From NCBI GenBank assembly GCA_964391025.1, contig CAYMKJ010000123.1, positions 1 through 39,953 of the forward strand: a DNA stretch of 39,953 bases, read 5' to 3'. This stretch comes from SHZI01 sp964391025 (GTDB taxonomy: Bacteria; Pseudomonadota; Gammaproteobacteria; Steroidobacterales; GCA-2729495). The translations under genes and the position numbers were made by a program. This document shows, one piece after another, positions 15,533 through 24,800 of the stretch. How positions within the stretch are numbered: the stretch's first letter is position 1; every line of letters starts with the position of its first letter. The notes under the pieces are model-generated. The model saw nothing but the letters and a program-made list of their open reading frames with translations. It was not told the origin of the DNA and did no database searches.

Positions 15533-16456
15533 GTGAACATTCAGTATCTAGTCTCCCGTTTCGGCGGACCAGCGCCGACGCTGGCGGTCGCTCGTGCGAA
15601 CGAGCACCTGCCGCTCGCGGCTTCCGTGGTGACTGTAATCCTGATCGGCTACTACCTCGCCCGTCTCTTCTGGCTGCTGTATCCCGCCGGACCGAGCGCG
15701 CCCTGGCAGCCGCCTCAACCGTTGCCCCAAATGGGGCAGACCGCTGCCGGAACTGCCGACTACGCCACCATCACGGCAGCCCATCTGTTCGGAGAAATCT
15801 CGAAGGAGCCACCGGCAATCACGGGCGACGCAGCGCTGACGGCACCAGACACGAGCCTGTCCCTCCAGCTCCGCGGCGCTGTCGCTGCCGGCGACCCCCG
15901 CTTCGCCCACGCCATCATCGCGGACGGTAGCGGTAACGAGCAGGTCTATTTTGTGAATTCCACCCTGCCTGGCGGCGCCACGGTGCAACAGATCCAGGCG
16001 GACCGCGTGATCCTTGCTCGTGCCGGACAGCTGGAAGTCCTGCGCCTGCCGAGAGAGGGGCAGGGGGCTGGGGCGCCTCCAGGCGGAGGCCTTTCGGCAG
16101 CGCCCCGCCCCGCGGGCGCTCCCGCCCAACCCAATGTGCAGGAGTTGGTCGCACAGAACGCGGCGGGTTTTCTCGAAGTCGTGCGGCCACAACCCTTCAT
16201 GCCCAACGGTCAGTTGAAAGGCTACCGCATCTACCCCGGACCGAACCGCCAGCAGTTCGCGTCCCTGGGCCTGCGGGCCGGCGACCTCGTCACGGAAATC
16301 AACGGTATTGCGTTGAATAATCCGGCCCAGGGAATGGAAGTCTTTCGGAGCCTGGGCGATGCACCCCAGGTCACGGTCACCGTCGAGCGTGATGGGCAGC
16401 CCCAGGTGCTGTCGCTCAACATGACTCAGATCAACGCCGTCGGAGCGACGCAGTGA
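15533..16456 (+). CDS. gspC: Type II secretion system protein GspC
   Basis: GspC is the inner-membrane clamp that links the cytoplasmic assembly platform to the outer-membrane secretin. The 307-residue protein has a short cytoplasmic N-terminus and one membrane helix (about residues 30-50). The periplasmic HR domain (LSLQLRGAVAAGDPRFAHAI) follows, then a proline- and glycine-rich linker. A C-terminal PDZ domain (LKGYRIYPGPNRQQFASLGL, then GDLVTEINGIALN) ends the protein. The start is the GTG at 15533, with no ATG nearby. It overlaps gspD in GTGA, the first of four coupled genes. Confidence 0.93.
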   Translation: MNIQYLVSRFGGPAPTLAVARANEHLPLAASVVTVILIGYYLARLFWLLYPAGPSAPWQPPQPLPQMGQTAAGTADYATITAAHLFGEISKEPPAITGDAALTAPDTSLSLQLRGAVAAGDPRFAHAIIADGSGNEQVYFVNSTLPGGATVQQIQADRVILARAGQLEVLRLPREGQGAGAPPGGGLSAAPRPAGAPAQPNVQELVAQNAAGFLEVVRPQPFMPNGQLKGYRIYPGPNRQQFASLGLRAGDLVTEINGIALNNPAQGMEVFRSLGDAPQVTVTVERDGQPQVLSLNMTQINAVGATQ

Positions 16457-18543
16457 GCGAACCAGTCAAGCCGGCCCCCGCCACCCGCCATCCGCATCTG
16501 GTCAGCATCTGCCTGACCCTGGTGGCGATGGTGTGTGCTACGTCGCTGGAGGCGCAGCAGGCGACCATCACGCCCAACTACAAGGATGCCGACATCCGGC
16601 AGGTCATCGAGGCGGTCGGCGAGGTAACCGGCAAGAATTTTATCTTGGACCCGCGAGTCAAAGCCCAGGTGACCATGCTGTCCGCGGCGCCGATGAGCCC
16701 GGAAGCCTTCTACGAGGCCTTCCTGTCCATACTTTCTGTCTACGGCTTCGTGGCCGTCCCGGCCGGCGATGTCATCAAGATTCTCCCGGATGCCAATGCG
16801 CGCCAGTCGCCCGGTGCCGAAGACGAACCCGGCGGCGGGCGACCGGACGACATCGTGACCCGGGTGATCGCCGTCCAGAACGTGGCAGCAGCTCAGCTCG
16901 TCCCGATCCTGCGGCCACTGATTCCCCAGTATGGCCATCTGGCCGCACACCCGCCCTCCAACCTGCTGATCATCAGCGACCGGGCCTCGAACGTGGATCG
17001 CATGGTGCGCATCATTGCGCGCATCGATCAGGCGGCGGATCAGGACTATGAGGTGATCCGGCTCGAGCACGCCTCCGCTGCCGAGATCGTCAAGATCATC
17101 GCCGCGTTGAACCAGGCCGGCCAGCAGGCCGAGGGTGGCGGTGGCCCCCGAATATCCGTCGTCGCTGACGAACGCACCAACAGTGTGCTGCTGACCGGGG
17201 ACAAGACTGACCGCCTCCGTTACCGGGCCCTGATCGCCCATCTGGACACGCCGCTCGAGGAAGGTGGCGACACCCAGGTCCGCTACCTCCGTTACACGGA
17301 TGCGGTAGACCTGGCCACCAAGCTGCAGAGCCAGTACTCGGGCAGTGGCCCCCAGGCGGCGGCCGGCGCGGGGGGCAAGGATGCCGCCGTCCCTCCGGCC
17401 CAGCGGGGCGAGGTCAGCATCTGGGCCGATGAATCAACCAACGCACTGATCATCACGGCGCCGCCCAAGACCATGAAGTCCATGATGGTGGTCATCGACA
17501 GACTGGACATCCGGCGCGCCCAGGTCATGGTCGAGGCGATCATTGTTGAAGTTTCGTCAGACAAGGCCGCCGAGCTCGGCGTCACCTGGGCGTTTGGTGA
17601 CAGGGATCTCAACAGCGTCATTGGCCTTACGAGGTTTGATAACACCGCCGGCGTCGCGGGCATCGGTGGTGCCATTCTTGGTGGCGCTGGTGGCACTGGT
17701 GACGTTGGCGGCGTTGGCGGCGCTGGCGGCATAGGCGGCATAGGCTCCCTGATTGGCAATGGCCTGACCATGGGCGTGGGCCGGCTGGGGACTTCCGGGC
17801 TGAACTTCGTCGCCCTGATCGAGGCACTGGAGTCAGACGGCACCAGCAACATCATTGGTACGCCCACACTGGTCACGCTGGACAATGAGGAAGCCCAGAT
17901 CGAGGTTGGCCAGGAGGTGCCCTTCGTCACCGGCTCGTTCACCAACACCGGCGCAACCGGCGGGAACACGTCGGTCAACCCCTTCCAGACCATCGAGCGG
18001 GAACAGGTCGGTCTCACGCTGAAGCTGACACCGCAGATCAACGAAGGCAATGCGGTCCGCCTGAAGATCGAACAGGAGATCTCATCGATTCTCCCCAGCT
18101 CTCAGGCAGTGGACCTCATTACCAGCAACCGTTCGATCAACACTTCCGTGATCGTCGAGGACGGTGGCACACTGGTGCTTGGCGGCCTGATCCAGGACCA
18201 GGTCACGGAAAAGGAGCAGCGCGTACCCATCCTCGGCAGCATCCCGCTGCTGGGCGCCCTCTTCCGGTCGAACGTTACCACCCGAGCGAAGACCAACCTG
18301 ATGGTTTTCATCCGGCCGACGATCCTTCGCGACAATGTGCAGGCGTCTTTTGAGACTAACGCGAAGTACAATTACATCCGGGATCTGCAGTTGGCTACCA
18401 GACCCGAGAATCCCCGCCTGATGCCCCTGACCGAGCGGCCCTTCCTGCCGGAGCTGGAGCCGCCACCCGCGACGCTGCCTTCCCCGCCTCCCGAGGCGCC
18501 GGTGATTGACCTCCGCCGTTTGCCAGAGGCGCCTCCCCCGTGA
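16453..18543 (+). CDS. gspD: Type II secretion system secretin GspD
   Basis: GspD forms the outer-membrane channel. The 696-residue precursor has a signal peptide ending near TSLEAQ. The N0 domain (ITPNYKDADIRQVIEAVGEV) comes next, then N1-N3 repeats and the secretin core. The core includes GTPTLVTLDNEEAQIEVGQE, PQINEGNAVRLKIEQEISS and VLGGLIQDQ. A glycine-rich run (about residues 400-437) of short GG(V/A/I) repeats lies in the secretin region before the gate strands. The C-terminus is proline-rich and ends EAPPP. It starts with GTG overlapping gspC and overlaps gspE by 4 bp (GTGA). Confidence 0.95.
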   Translation: MSEPVKPAPATRHPHLVSICLTLVAMVCATSLEAQQATITPNYKDADIRQVIEAVGEVTGKNFILDPRVKAQVTMLSAAPMSPEAFYEAFLSILSVYGFVAVPAGDVIKILPDANARQSPGAEDEPGGGRPDDIVTRVIAVQNVAAAQLVPILRPLIPQYGHLAAHPPSNLLIISDRASNVDRMVRIIARIDQAADQDYEVIRLEHASAAEIVKIIAALNQAGQQAEGGGGPRISVVADERTNSVLLTGDKTDRLRYRALIAHLDTPLEEGGDTQVRYLRYTDAVDLATKLQSQYSGSGPQAAAGAGGKDAAVPPAQRGEVSIWADESTNALIITAPPKTMKSMMVVIDRLDIRRAQVMVEAIIVEVSSDKAAELGVTWAFGDRDLNSVIGLTRFDNTAGVAGIGGAILGGAGGTGDVGGVGGAGGIGGIGSLIGNGLTMGVGRLGTSGLNFVALIEALESDGTSNIIGTPTLVTLDNEEAQIEVGQEVPFVTGSFTNTGATGGNTSVNPFQTIEREQVGLTLKLTPQINEGNAVRLKIEQEISSILPSSQAVDLITSNRSINTSVIVEDGGTLVLGGLIQDQVTEKEQRVPILGSIPLLGALFRSNVTTRAKTNLMVFIRPTILRDNVQASFETNAKYNYIRDLQLATRPENPRLMPLTERPFLPELEPPPATLPSPPPEAPVIDLRRLPEAPPP

Positions 18544-20108
18544 ATCCAGGGGTACCTGATCTCCTTGACGACCTGGCGGACGCACGCCAGGTTCCGCCCG
18601 TGCCGGCAGCCAGCGCGCAGCTGCCGCCTGAAGTGCGGCGCTACGTCCTGCCATTCGCCTTTGCAAAGCGCCATGGCGTGCTGATCAACGGACTGCTGGA
18701 TGGCCGGCCCCTCACGATTGTCCGCTCTGATGCGAAGCTGTCGGCAATCTCCGAGGTTCGCCGCTTTGTTGACGGGTCCATGCGGCTGCAGGTCGTGCCG
18801 CCGGCGGAATTCGACCGTCAATTGCAGCAGACCTACGAGCGCGAGTCGAACACCACCATGCAGATGGTGGATGGCCTCGGTGAAGACACCGACCTCTTCC
18901 GCGTTGCGCAGGAACTGCCCGAGCCCTCCGACCTTCTCGAAAGCAATGACGATGCGCCGATCATCCGGCTCATCAATGCCCTGCTGACGTCTGCGGTGAA
19001 GGAGAACGCCTCGGACATCCACATCGAGCCCTTCGAAAACCGCCTCGTGGTCCGCTTTCGCGTGGACGGGATACTCCGGGAAGTTCTGCAATCCCGGCGG
19101 GCGGTTGCCCCACTGGTGGTGTCCCGCATCAAGGTCATGGGCAAGCTCGACATCGCCGAGAAGCGGCTGCCGCAGGACGGCCGCTTTTCGCTGCGCATTG
19201 CCGGGCGGGCAGTGGACGTGCGGGTTTCAACGATGCCCTCCGGGCATGGGGAACGGGTGGTCCTCCGGTTGCTCGACAAGCACGCGGGTCGACTGGAACT
19301 GGAGAGCCTGGGTATGGACTCGGGCACCAAGGGTGTAATTGACGGGCTCATTCGCAAGCCCCACGGCATCATTCTCGTGACCGGGCCCACGGGCTCGGGC
19401 AAGACGACGACTCTCTACGCGGCGCTCGCGCGCATCAACGACAACACGCGCAACATCATGACGGTCGAGGATCCGATCGAGTACTACATCGACGGCATCG
19501 GCCAGTCCCAGGTGAACACGAAGGCCGAAATGACCTTTGCGCGGGGCCTGCGGGCCATCCTGCGCCAGGATCCGGACGTGGTCATGGTGGGCGAGATTCG
19601 CGACCTGGAAACGGCCGAGATCGCCGTTCAGGCGAGCCTTACCGGCCATCTCGTGCTTTCCACTCTCCACACCAACACAGCTGTCGGGGCCGTGACCCGG
19701 TTGCGGGACATGGGAGTCGAGCCCTTCCTGCTGTCCTCCAGTCTCGTCGGCGTGCTGGCCCAGCGGCTGGTGCGGGTCATCGATCCGGCCACCAAGCTGG
19801 CCTACACGGCCCGCGAGTACGAGTGCCGGACCCTCGGCGTCGATCCGGCCAACCCACCTCCCCTCTACCACCCGGACGAGACGGCGATGCAGGCTGGTGG
19901 GGCCGGCTATCGGGGCCGCACCGGCATTTACGAACTCGTCACCATCGACGACGAGTTTCGAACCATGATTCACGACGGCGCGGGTGAGCACGAGCTGGAA
20001 CGCTACGCGCGCACGCGCAGTCCCAGCATCCGTGATGATGGCCTGCGCAAGGCTCTGGCCGGGGTCACGACCCTCGAAGAGGTCCTGCGCGTCACCCGCT
20101 CCGACTGA
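18540..20108 (+). CDS. gspE: Type II secretion ATPase GspE, lacking the zinc tetracysteine
   Basis: GspE is the hexameric cytoplasmic ATPase that drives pseudopilus assembly. The 522-residue protein has an N1E-type domain, Walker A GPTGSGKTT at about 282-290, the Asp box TVEDPIEYY, Walker B DPDVVMVGEIRD near 344, and the His box LSTLHTNTA. Most GspE proteins have a C-terminal zinc site of two Cys-x2-Cys pairs just before GYRGRTGIYEL. Here the equivalent region (about 412-455) reads IDPATKL and TAMQAGGAGYRGRTG with only one Cys (429). ATP-binding residues are intact, so the enzyme is probably active. The GTG start overlaps gspD; its TGA shares one base with the gspF ATG. Confidence 0.95.
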   Translation: MNPGVPDLLDDLADARQVPPVPAASAQLPPEVRRYVLPFAFAKRHGVLINGLLDGRPLTIVRSDAKLSAISEVRRFVDGSMRLQVVPPAEFDRQLQQTYERESNTTMQMVDGLGEDTDLFRVAQELPEPSDLLESNDDAPIIRLINALLTSAVKENASDIHIEPFENRLVVRFRVDGILREVLQSRRAVAPLVVSRIKVMGKLDIAEKRLPQDGRFSLRIAGRAVDVRVSTMPSGHGERVVLRLLDKHAGRLELESLGMDSGTKGVIDGLIRKPHGIILVTGPTGSGKTTTLYAALARINDNTRNIMTVEDPIEYYIDGIGQSQVNTKAEMTFARGLRAILRQDPDVVMVGEIRDLETAEIAVQASLTGHLVLSTLHTNTAVGAVTRLRDMGVEPFLLSSSLVGVLAQRLVRVIDPATKLAYTAREYECRTLGVDPANPPPLYHPDETAMQAGGAGYRGRTGIYELVTIDDEFRTMIHDGAGEHELERYARTRSPSIRDDGLRKALAGVTTLEEVLRVTRSD

Positions 20109-21322
20109 TGGGGGCCTTCGAATACACCGCTGTCGATCCCGGCGGGAAGGAACGCAAGGGTATTCTCGAAGGCGACACGGCCCGCCAGGTGCGGCAATTG
20201 CTGCGCGAACGCCAACTGCTCCCACTCACAGTCACCGAGGTCGCCCAGCGCGAAGCCTCCCGGCAGCTGTCCTTCACCCTGCGGCCCACCATGTCGGCCA
20301 ACGATCTGGCTCTCGTCACGAGGCAGCTGGCAACCCTGGTGCAGTCCTCAATGCCGCTGGAGGAGGCGCTGCTTGCCGTCTCGGAGCAGACCGAGTCCAC
20401 GCGGGTCAAGAGCGTGCTGATCGGCGTGCGTTCGAAGGTGATGGAGGGCCACACCCTGGCCGATGGCTTCGCGGACTTTCCCAAGGCCTTTCCCGAGATC
20501 TACAGGGCCACCGTATCTGCCGGTGAACAGTCCGGTCATCTCGACGCTGTTCTGGAGCGGCTGGCGGACTACACCGAGGGCCGCCAGGTGCTGCGCCAGA
20601 AGATCCAGCACGCCATGATTTACCCTATCGTGCTGACGGTGCTCGCACTGCTGATCGTCAGCGGCATGCTGGTCTACGTCGTGCCGAAGGTCGTCGGCGT
20701 GTTCTCGAATACCGGGAGGGAACTTCCGGGACTCACGGTATTCCTGATCGCGCTCAGTAACTTCCTTCGCGACTATGGCCTGTACTTGCTGGTGGGACTG
20801 GTCGGGACGGCCTTCGCAGCGCGCCGCGCCCTTCGCCAGCCGGGACCGCGGCGGTGGAGGGACGCCCTGCTCCTGCACATTCCCCTGATCGCAAAACTGG
20901 TCCGCGGCTCCAACACCGCCCGGTTCACCCGCACGCTGAGCATACTCACCGGCAGTGGCGTACCCGTGCTCGAAGCGCTGCGGATTTCGGCGGAAGTGGT
21001 CACCAACGTGCCGATGCGGGAGGCCGTCGAGGGCGCCGCAGCCCGCGTCCGGGAAGGCGCCCCCATTGGCAAGTCCCTGGCAGTCGGGGGTTATTTCCCC
21101 CCCCTCTGCGTTCACCTGATCTCGAGTGGTGAGGCCAGCGGCAAGCTCGACGCCATGCTCACCCGGGCCGCCACCAATCAGGAGCGGGAAATGGATGGGC
21201 TCATAGCCGCCCTGCTCGGCATTCTGGAACCCGCCCTGATTGTGACGATGGGCGTCATCGTGCTGGTCATTGTCCTGGCCATCCTGTTGCCGATTTTCGA
21301 ACTGAACCAGCTGGTTGGCTGA
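20108..21322 (+). CDS. gspF: Type II secretion inner-membrane platform protein GspF
   Basis: GspF is the polytopic platform protein around which the pseudopilus is built. The 404-residue protein has the conserved N-terminus MGAFEYTAVDPGGKERKGIL, two repeated cytoplasmic GspF domains (RQLATLVQSSMPLEEAL and TRTLSILTGSGVPVLEALR), and three membrane helices near 170, 220 and 375. The C-terminal GLIAALLGILEPALIVTMG matches the family. It starts at ATG within the gspE stop (TGATG). A run of eight C bases lies in the coding sequence near 21097. No gspG follows; the next gene is unrelated. Confidence 0.96.
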   Translation: MGAFEYTAVDPGGKERKGILEGDTARQVRQLLRERQLLPLTVTEVAQREASRQLSFTLRPTMSANDLALVTRQLATLVQSSMPLEEALLAVSEQTESTRVKSVLIGVRSKVMEGHTLADGFADFPKAFPEIYRATVSAGEQSGHLDAVLERLADYTEGRQVLRQKIQHAMIYPIVLTVLALLIVSGMLVYVVPKVVGVFSNTGRELPGLTVFLIALSNFLRDYGLYLLVGLVGTAFAARRALRQPGPRRWRDALLLHIPLIAKLVRGSNTARFTRTLSILTGSGVPVLEALRISAEVVTNVPMREAVEGAAARVREGAPIGKSLAVGGYFPPLCVHLISSGEASGKLDAMLTRAATNQEREMDGLIAALLGILEPALIVTMGVIVLVIVLAILLPIFELNQLVG

Positions 21323-21391
21323 CGGCCTGTCAACCGGGCCCGCTCTTGTGCGGTAGCCCCGGAATCAGTTCACGAAATACAGAAATTGGGA

Positions 21392-21420
21392 TTGTCATCT
21401 CGGGGGAAGGTCATTATAAA
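21392..21420 (+). promoter_or_regulatory. Near-consensus sigma70 promoter for the acidic protein gene
   Basis: TTGTCA (21392-21397) and TATAAA (21415-21420) are exactly 17 bp apart, each 5 of 6 to consensus. The ATG at 21461 lies about 40 bp downstream and is preceded by AAGGA (21449-21453). This is the strongest promoter pattern in the window. It shows the small gene is transcribed independently of the gsp genes. Confidence 0.7.
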
Positions 21421-21460
21421 AACACCGTCGGCATTGCTCTTTGAACATAAGGATTGATCA

Positions 21461-21817
21461 ATGGGTCGCAAGTCTGCGGTACTGGCCAAGGCTGAGAGGG
21501 CTCCGCTCCCGGAGCCTCCCCTGGAGCCATCGGAGACGCTCAACAAACTTGACTCCGCCGAGTCGCTGGCAGATGACGGTGCCGATGACGAGCTGGGGAT
21601 GGAGACGGCGGTTACTGACAACGTCGGCGAACTGTCCATCGAGATCAATGTCGAGAACCTGATTGCCGAACTCGAGGCCGATTCCCAGCACGGCAAGCCG
21701 CTGGAGGTGCATTGCGCCCGCCACAAGCTCGAGGACTACCTGGAGCGCAAGCGGATCGCCCAGGAGCTCGAGGACTTTGAGGACTTTCAGGTCCTCGACC
21801 TCAAAGTCGAGGACTGA
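21461..21817 (+). CDS. Small acidic protein of unknown function (possibly PA3496-like)
   Basis: A 118-residue, highly acidic, soluble protein with no signal peptide or membrane helix. The N-terminal 60 residues are low in complexity and rich in Glu, Asp, Pro and Ala. The C-terminal third is helical and charged, with HCARHKLEDYLERKRIAQEL followed by EDFEDFQV. That RxKLEDYLERKR-type block recalls the short Pseudomonas PA3496 family (a putative envelope integrity protein), but I recall this only loosely. It has a strong promoter and good ribosome site of its own. It lies between the type II secretion genes and the convergent dnaE2 gene (27 bp away). Coding character is supported by the RBS, normal codon use and a clean start. 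Confidence 0.75.
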   Translation: MGRKSAVLAKAERAPLPEPPLEPSETLNKLDSAESLADDGADDELGMETAVTDNVGELSIEINVENLIAELEADSQHGKPLEVHCARHKLEDYLERKRIAQELEDFEDFQVLDLKVED

Positions 21818-21844
21818 GGCCAGGGAAACCACGCCCCGGGCTGC

Positions 21845-24800
21845 TCAGGAGAAATCCCGGCTGCGCGTTGGCAGCTGGCCCAGCAGAGCACTGAGATCCT
21901 CGAGACGCATCGCCACCAGGTGCAGGACATCGCCCTGCCGCTGTATCTGCCCCCAGACCCCCAGCAAACGTGACTCGAGCAGGACCCGGCGCTGACGTTC
22001 CGCCAGCTGCCGCCAGACGATCAGGTTGACGTAGCCGGTTTCATCTTCCAGTGTCACGAAAGTGACTCCTCCCGCGCTGGCGGGCCGCTGGCGCGTCGTG
22101 ACGATCCCCGCTGTATGCACCGGCGCCTCGTCACGCACCTCCTGCAGGTCAATGGCCGTGCTGATGCCCTGGCTGCGCAGCCGGGTACGCAGCAGCGCCA
22201 GGGGGTGGCGGCCCAGCGTCAAACCCAGGCTCTGGTAGTCGGCAGCGATGTCCTGGCCCTCGGTGGGCGCCCGAAGCAGCGGTATCCCTTCCGCGATCCG
22301 CAGCACCGGTAACAACGGTAAGGGTGGTTCGGCGCCAGCCACTGCCCAGCGCGCCCGGTGCCGGTGACCGGCAATACCCGCCAGGGCACCCGCCGCCGCC
22401 AGGGCACCGAGCTCCTGCTGGGGCAAGGCCGCACGCTCGTGGAGATCCTGGACACTGTGATAAGGCTGCCCGCCGCGCCGGCGGACGACCTGGTCGCCCG
22501 CCGTCTTCCCAAGCCCGCTGACCAGGCGCAAGCCGAGTCGTAAGGCGTGCCCGCCATTTGCCGCGACTTCGAGAGTGCAATCCCAGGCACTGCGGTTCAC
22601 CTCCACCGGACGGATCTCCACACCGGCACGACGCGCACTCTGGACCAGCTGTGAGGGGGCGTAGAACCCCATCGGCTGGCTGTTCAGCAACGCACAGCTG
22701 AAAGCGGCAGGCTCGTGCTGCTTCAGCCAGGCGGAGACGTACACCAGCAGGGCGAAACTGGCGGCATGGGACTCCGGAAAACCGTACTCCCCGAAACCGC
22801 AGATCTGCTTGAAGATCTGGCGCGCGAACTCCACGGAATAGTTGCGGGCCCGCATGCCGGCAATCAGCCGCTCCTCGAAGTGCTTAAGGCCACCCCGCCG
22901 GCGCCACGCGGCCATGGCCCGGCGCAGCTGGTCGGCCTCGCCCGGCGTGAAACCCGCCGCTACGACCGCCAGTTGCATGACCTGCTCCTGAAAGATGGGC
23001 ACCCCGAGCGTGCGCTCCAGCACCTGGCGAACTTCCGGGCTGGGATACGTCACCGGCTCCTCCCCGTTCCGGCGCCGCAGGTAGGGATGCACCATGTCCC
23101 CCTGGATGGGTCCGGGCCGGATGATCGCCACCTGGATGACGAGGTCGTAGTAGGTCCGGGGCTTCAGCCTCGGCAGCATGGCCATCTGGGCACGGGACTC
23201 GATCTGAAAGACTCCCATGGTGTCGGCCCTGCCGAGCATGGCGTACACCGCCGGGTCTTCAGGCGGTACCGTGTGCAGGGAAAGCTCGCGCCCCTTGTGC
23301 TCCCGAAGCAGGGCAAAGCTGCGGCGGATGGCCGATAGCATGCCGAGCGCGAGTACATCCACCTTGAGCAGGCCCATCTCATCGAGGTCATCCTTGTCCC
23401 ACTGGATGACCGTCCGGTCCGCCATGGATGCGTTCTCGATCGGCACCAGCCGGCAGAGGGGCTCCTCGGCAATCACAAAACCGCCGACGTGCTGGGAGAG
23501 ATGCCGGGGAAAGCCGATCAGTTGACCGACCAGCGTCACCAGGCGGTGCATTAGCGGACTGGCCGGATCAAAGCCGGCCTCCCGGATGCGCGGAGGCGCA
23601 ACGGCCCGGCCATCCCACCACTGCAGATTGCGTGCCACCCGGCTGAGTTGCGCCTCGGATAGCCCCAGCGCCCGGCCCACGTCACGAATGGCACTGCGGG
23701 GACAGTAGGTGATCACGGTGGCCGTCAGTGCCGCGCGGTCCCGGCCATAGCGGGCATAGATGTACTGGATCACCTCCTCGCGCCGCTCGTGCTCGAAATC
23801 CACATCGATGTCGGGTGGTTCATTGCGCTCGCGGGAGATGAAGCGCTCGAAGAGGAGGGACATGTGTGCGGGGTCCACCTCCGTGATACCCAGACAAAAA
23901 CACACGGCGGAGTTCGCCGCGGACCCGCGACCCTGGCAGAGGATGCCCCGGCTGCGGGCGAAACGGACGATGTCGTCCACCGTCAGGAAATAGGGTTCGT
24001 AACGCAGCTCGACGATCAGCTCGAGCTCGTGGTCTATCAGCTTCAGAATGGCGGCCGAAGCACCGGCAGGCCAGCGCTCCCGCAGCCCCTGCAGGGTCCG
24101 GTATCGCAGCCAGCTGGCTGGTGTGTGACCGGAGGGCACCAGTTCACGGGGGTACTGGTAGCGCAGTTCATCCAGGGAAAAGTGCAGGCGCTGGGCAATC
24201 TGCAGCGTAGCCTCCAGTAACCGGGCGGGGTAGATACGCTGCAATTCGGCCAGGGTTCGCAAATGCCGCTCGCCGTTAGGATAGAGGCCTGCAGTACCTG
24301 AGCTAAGCGGCAACTTGCGGCGGATAGCTGTCAGGGTGTCCTGAACGGCGCGCCGGCCGCGCACATGCATGTGCACGTCGCTGGCGGCCACGGTTGGAAT
24401 GCCGACAGCTTCGGCGAACGCCAGTAGTCGGGCTCTGCGGTTCGCCTCGTCACCATCCGCATGGAGTTCCACCGCGAGCCAGATGCGCCCATAAAAATGG
24501 GTCCGTAGCCAGTTAGCATCCTGCGGCTCTGGAAACTCGGGCGGTAGCCACAGGAGCAGGCACCCGGCAGGCAACTGCTCGAAGTCACTGCGCACCACAT
24601 GGTAGGAGCCCTTGTCCGCCGCCCGGCGTCCACGGGTGATCAGCCCGCAGAGGGCCGCGTAACCTTCCCGGTCGGCAGCGAGCACGACAAGGCGCAGACC
24701 GTCAGCGAGCCGGAACTCGCTGCCGATGAGCAGCTGCAGGGCGTGGCCTCGCGCTGCCACATGCGCGCGGACAATGCCCGCCACGGAGCACTCGTCGGTC

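Noticed and set aside
21336..21366. Terminator after gspF
   Set aside because: A GC-rich imperfect hairpin exists, but no T-run follows, so an intrinsic terminator cannot be supported.
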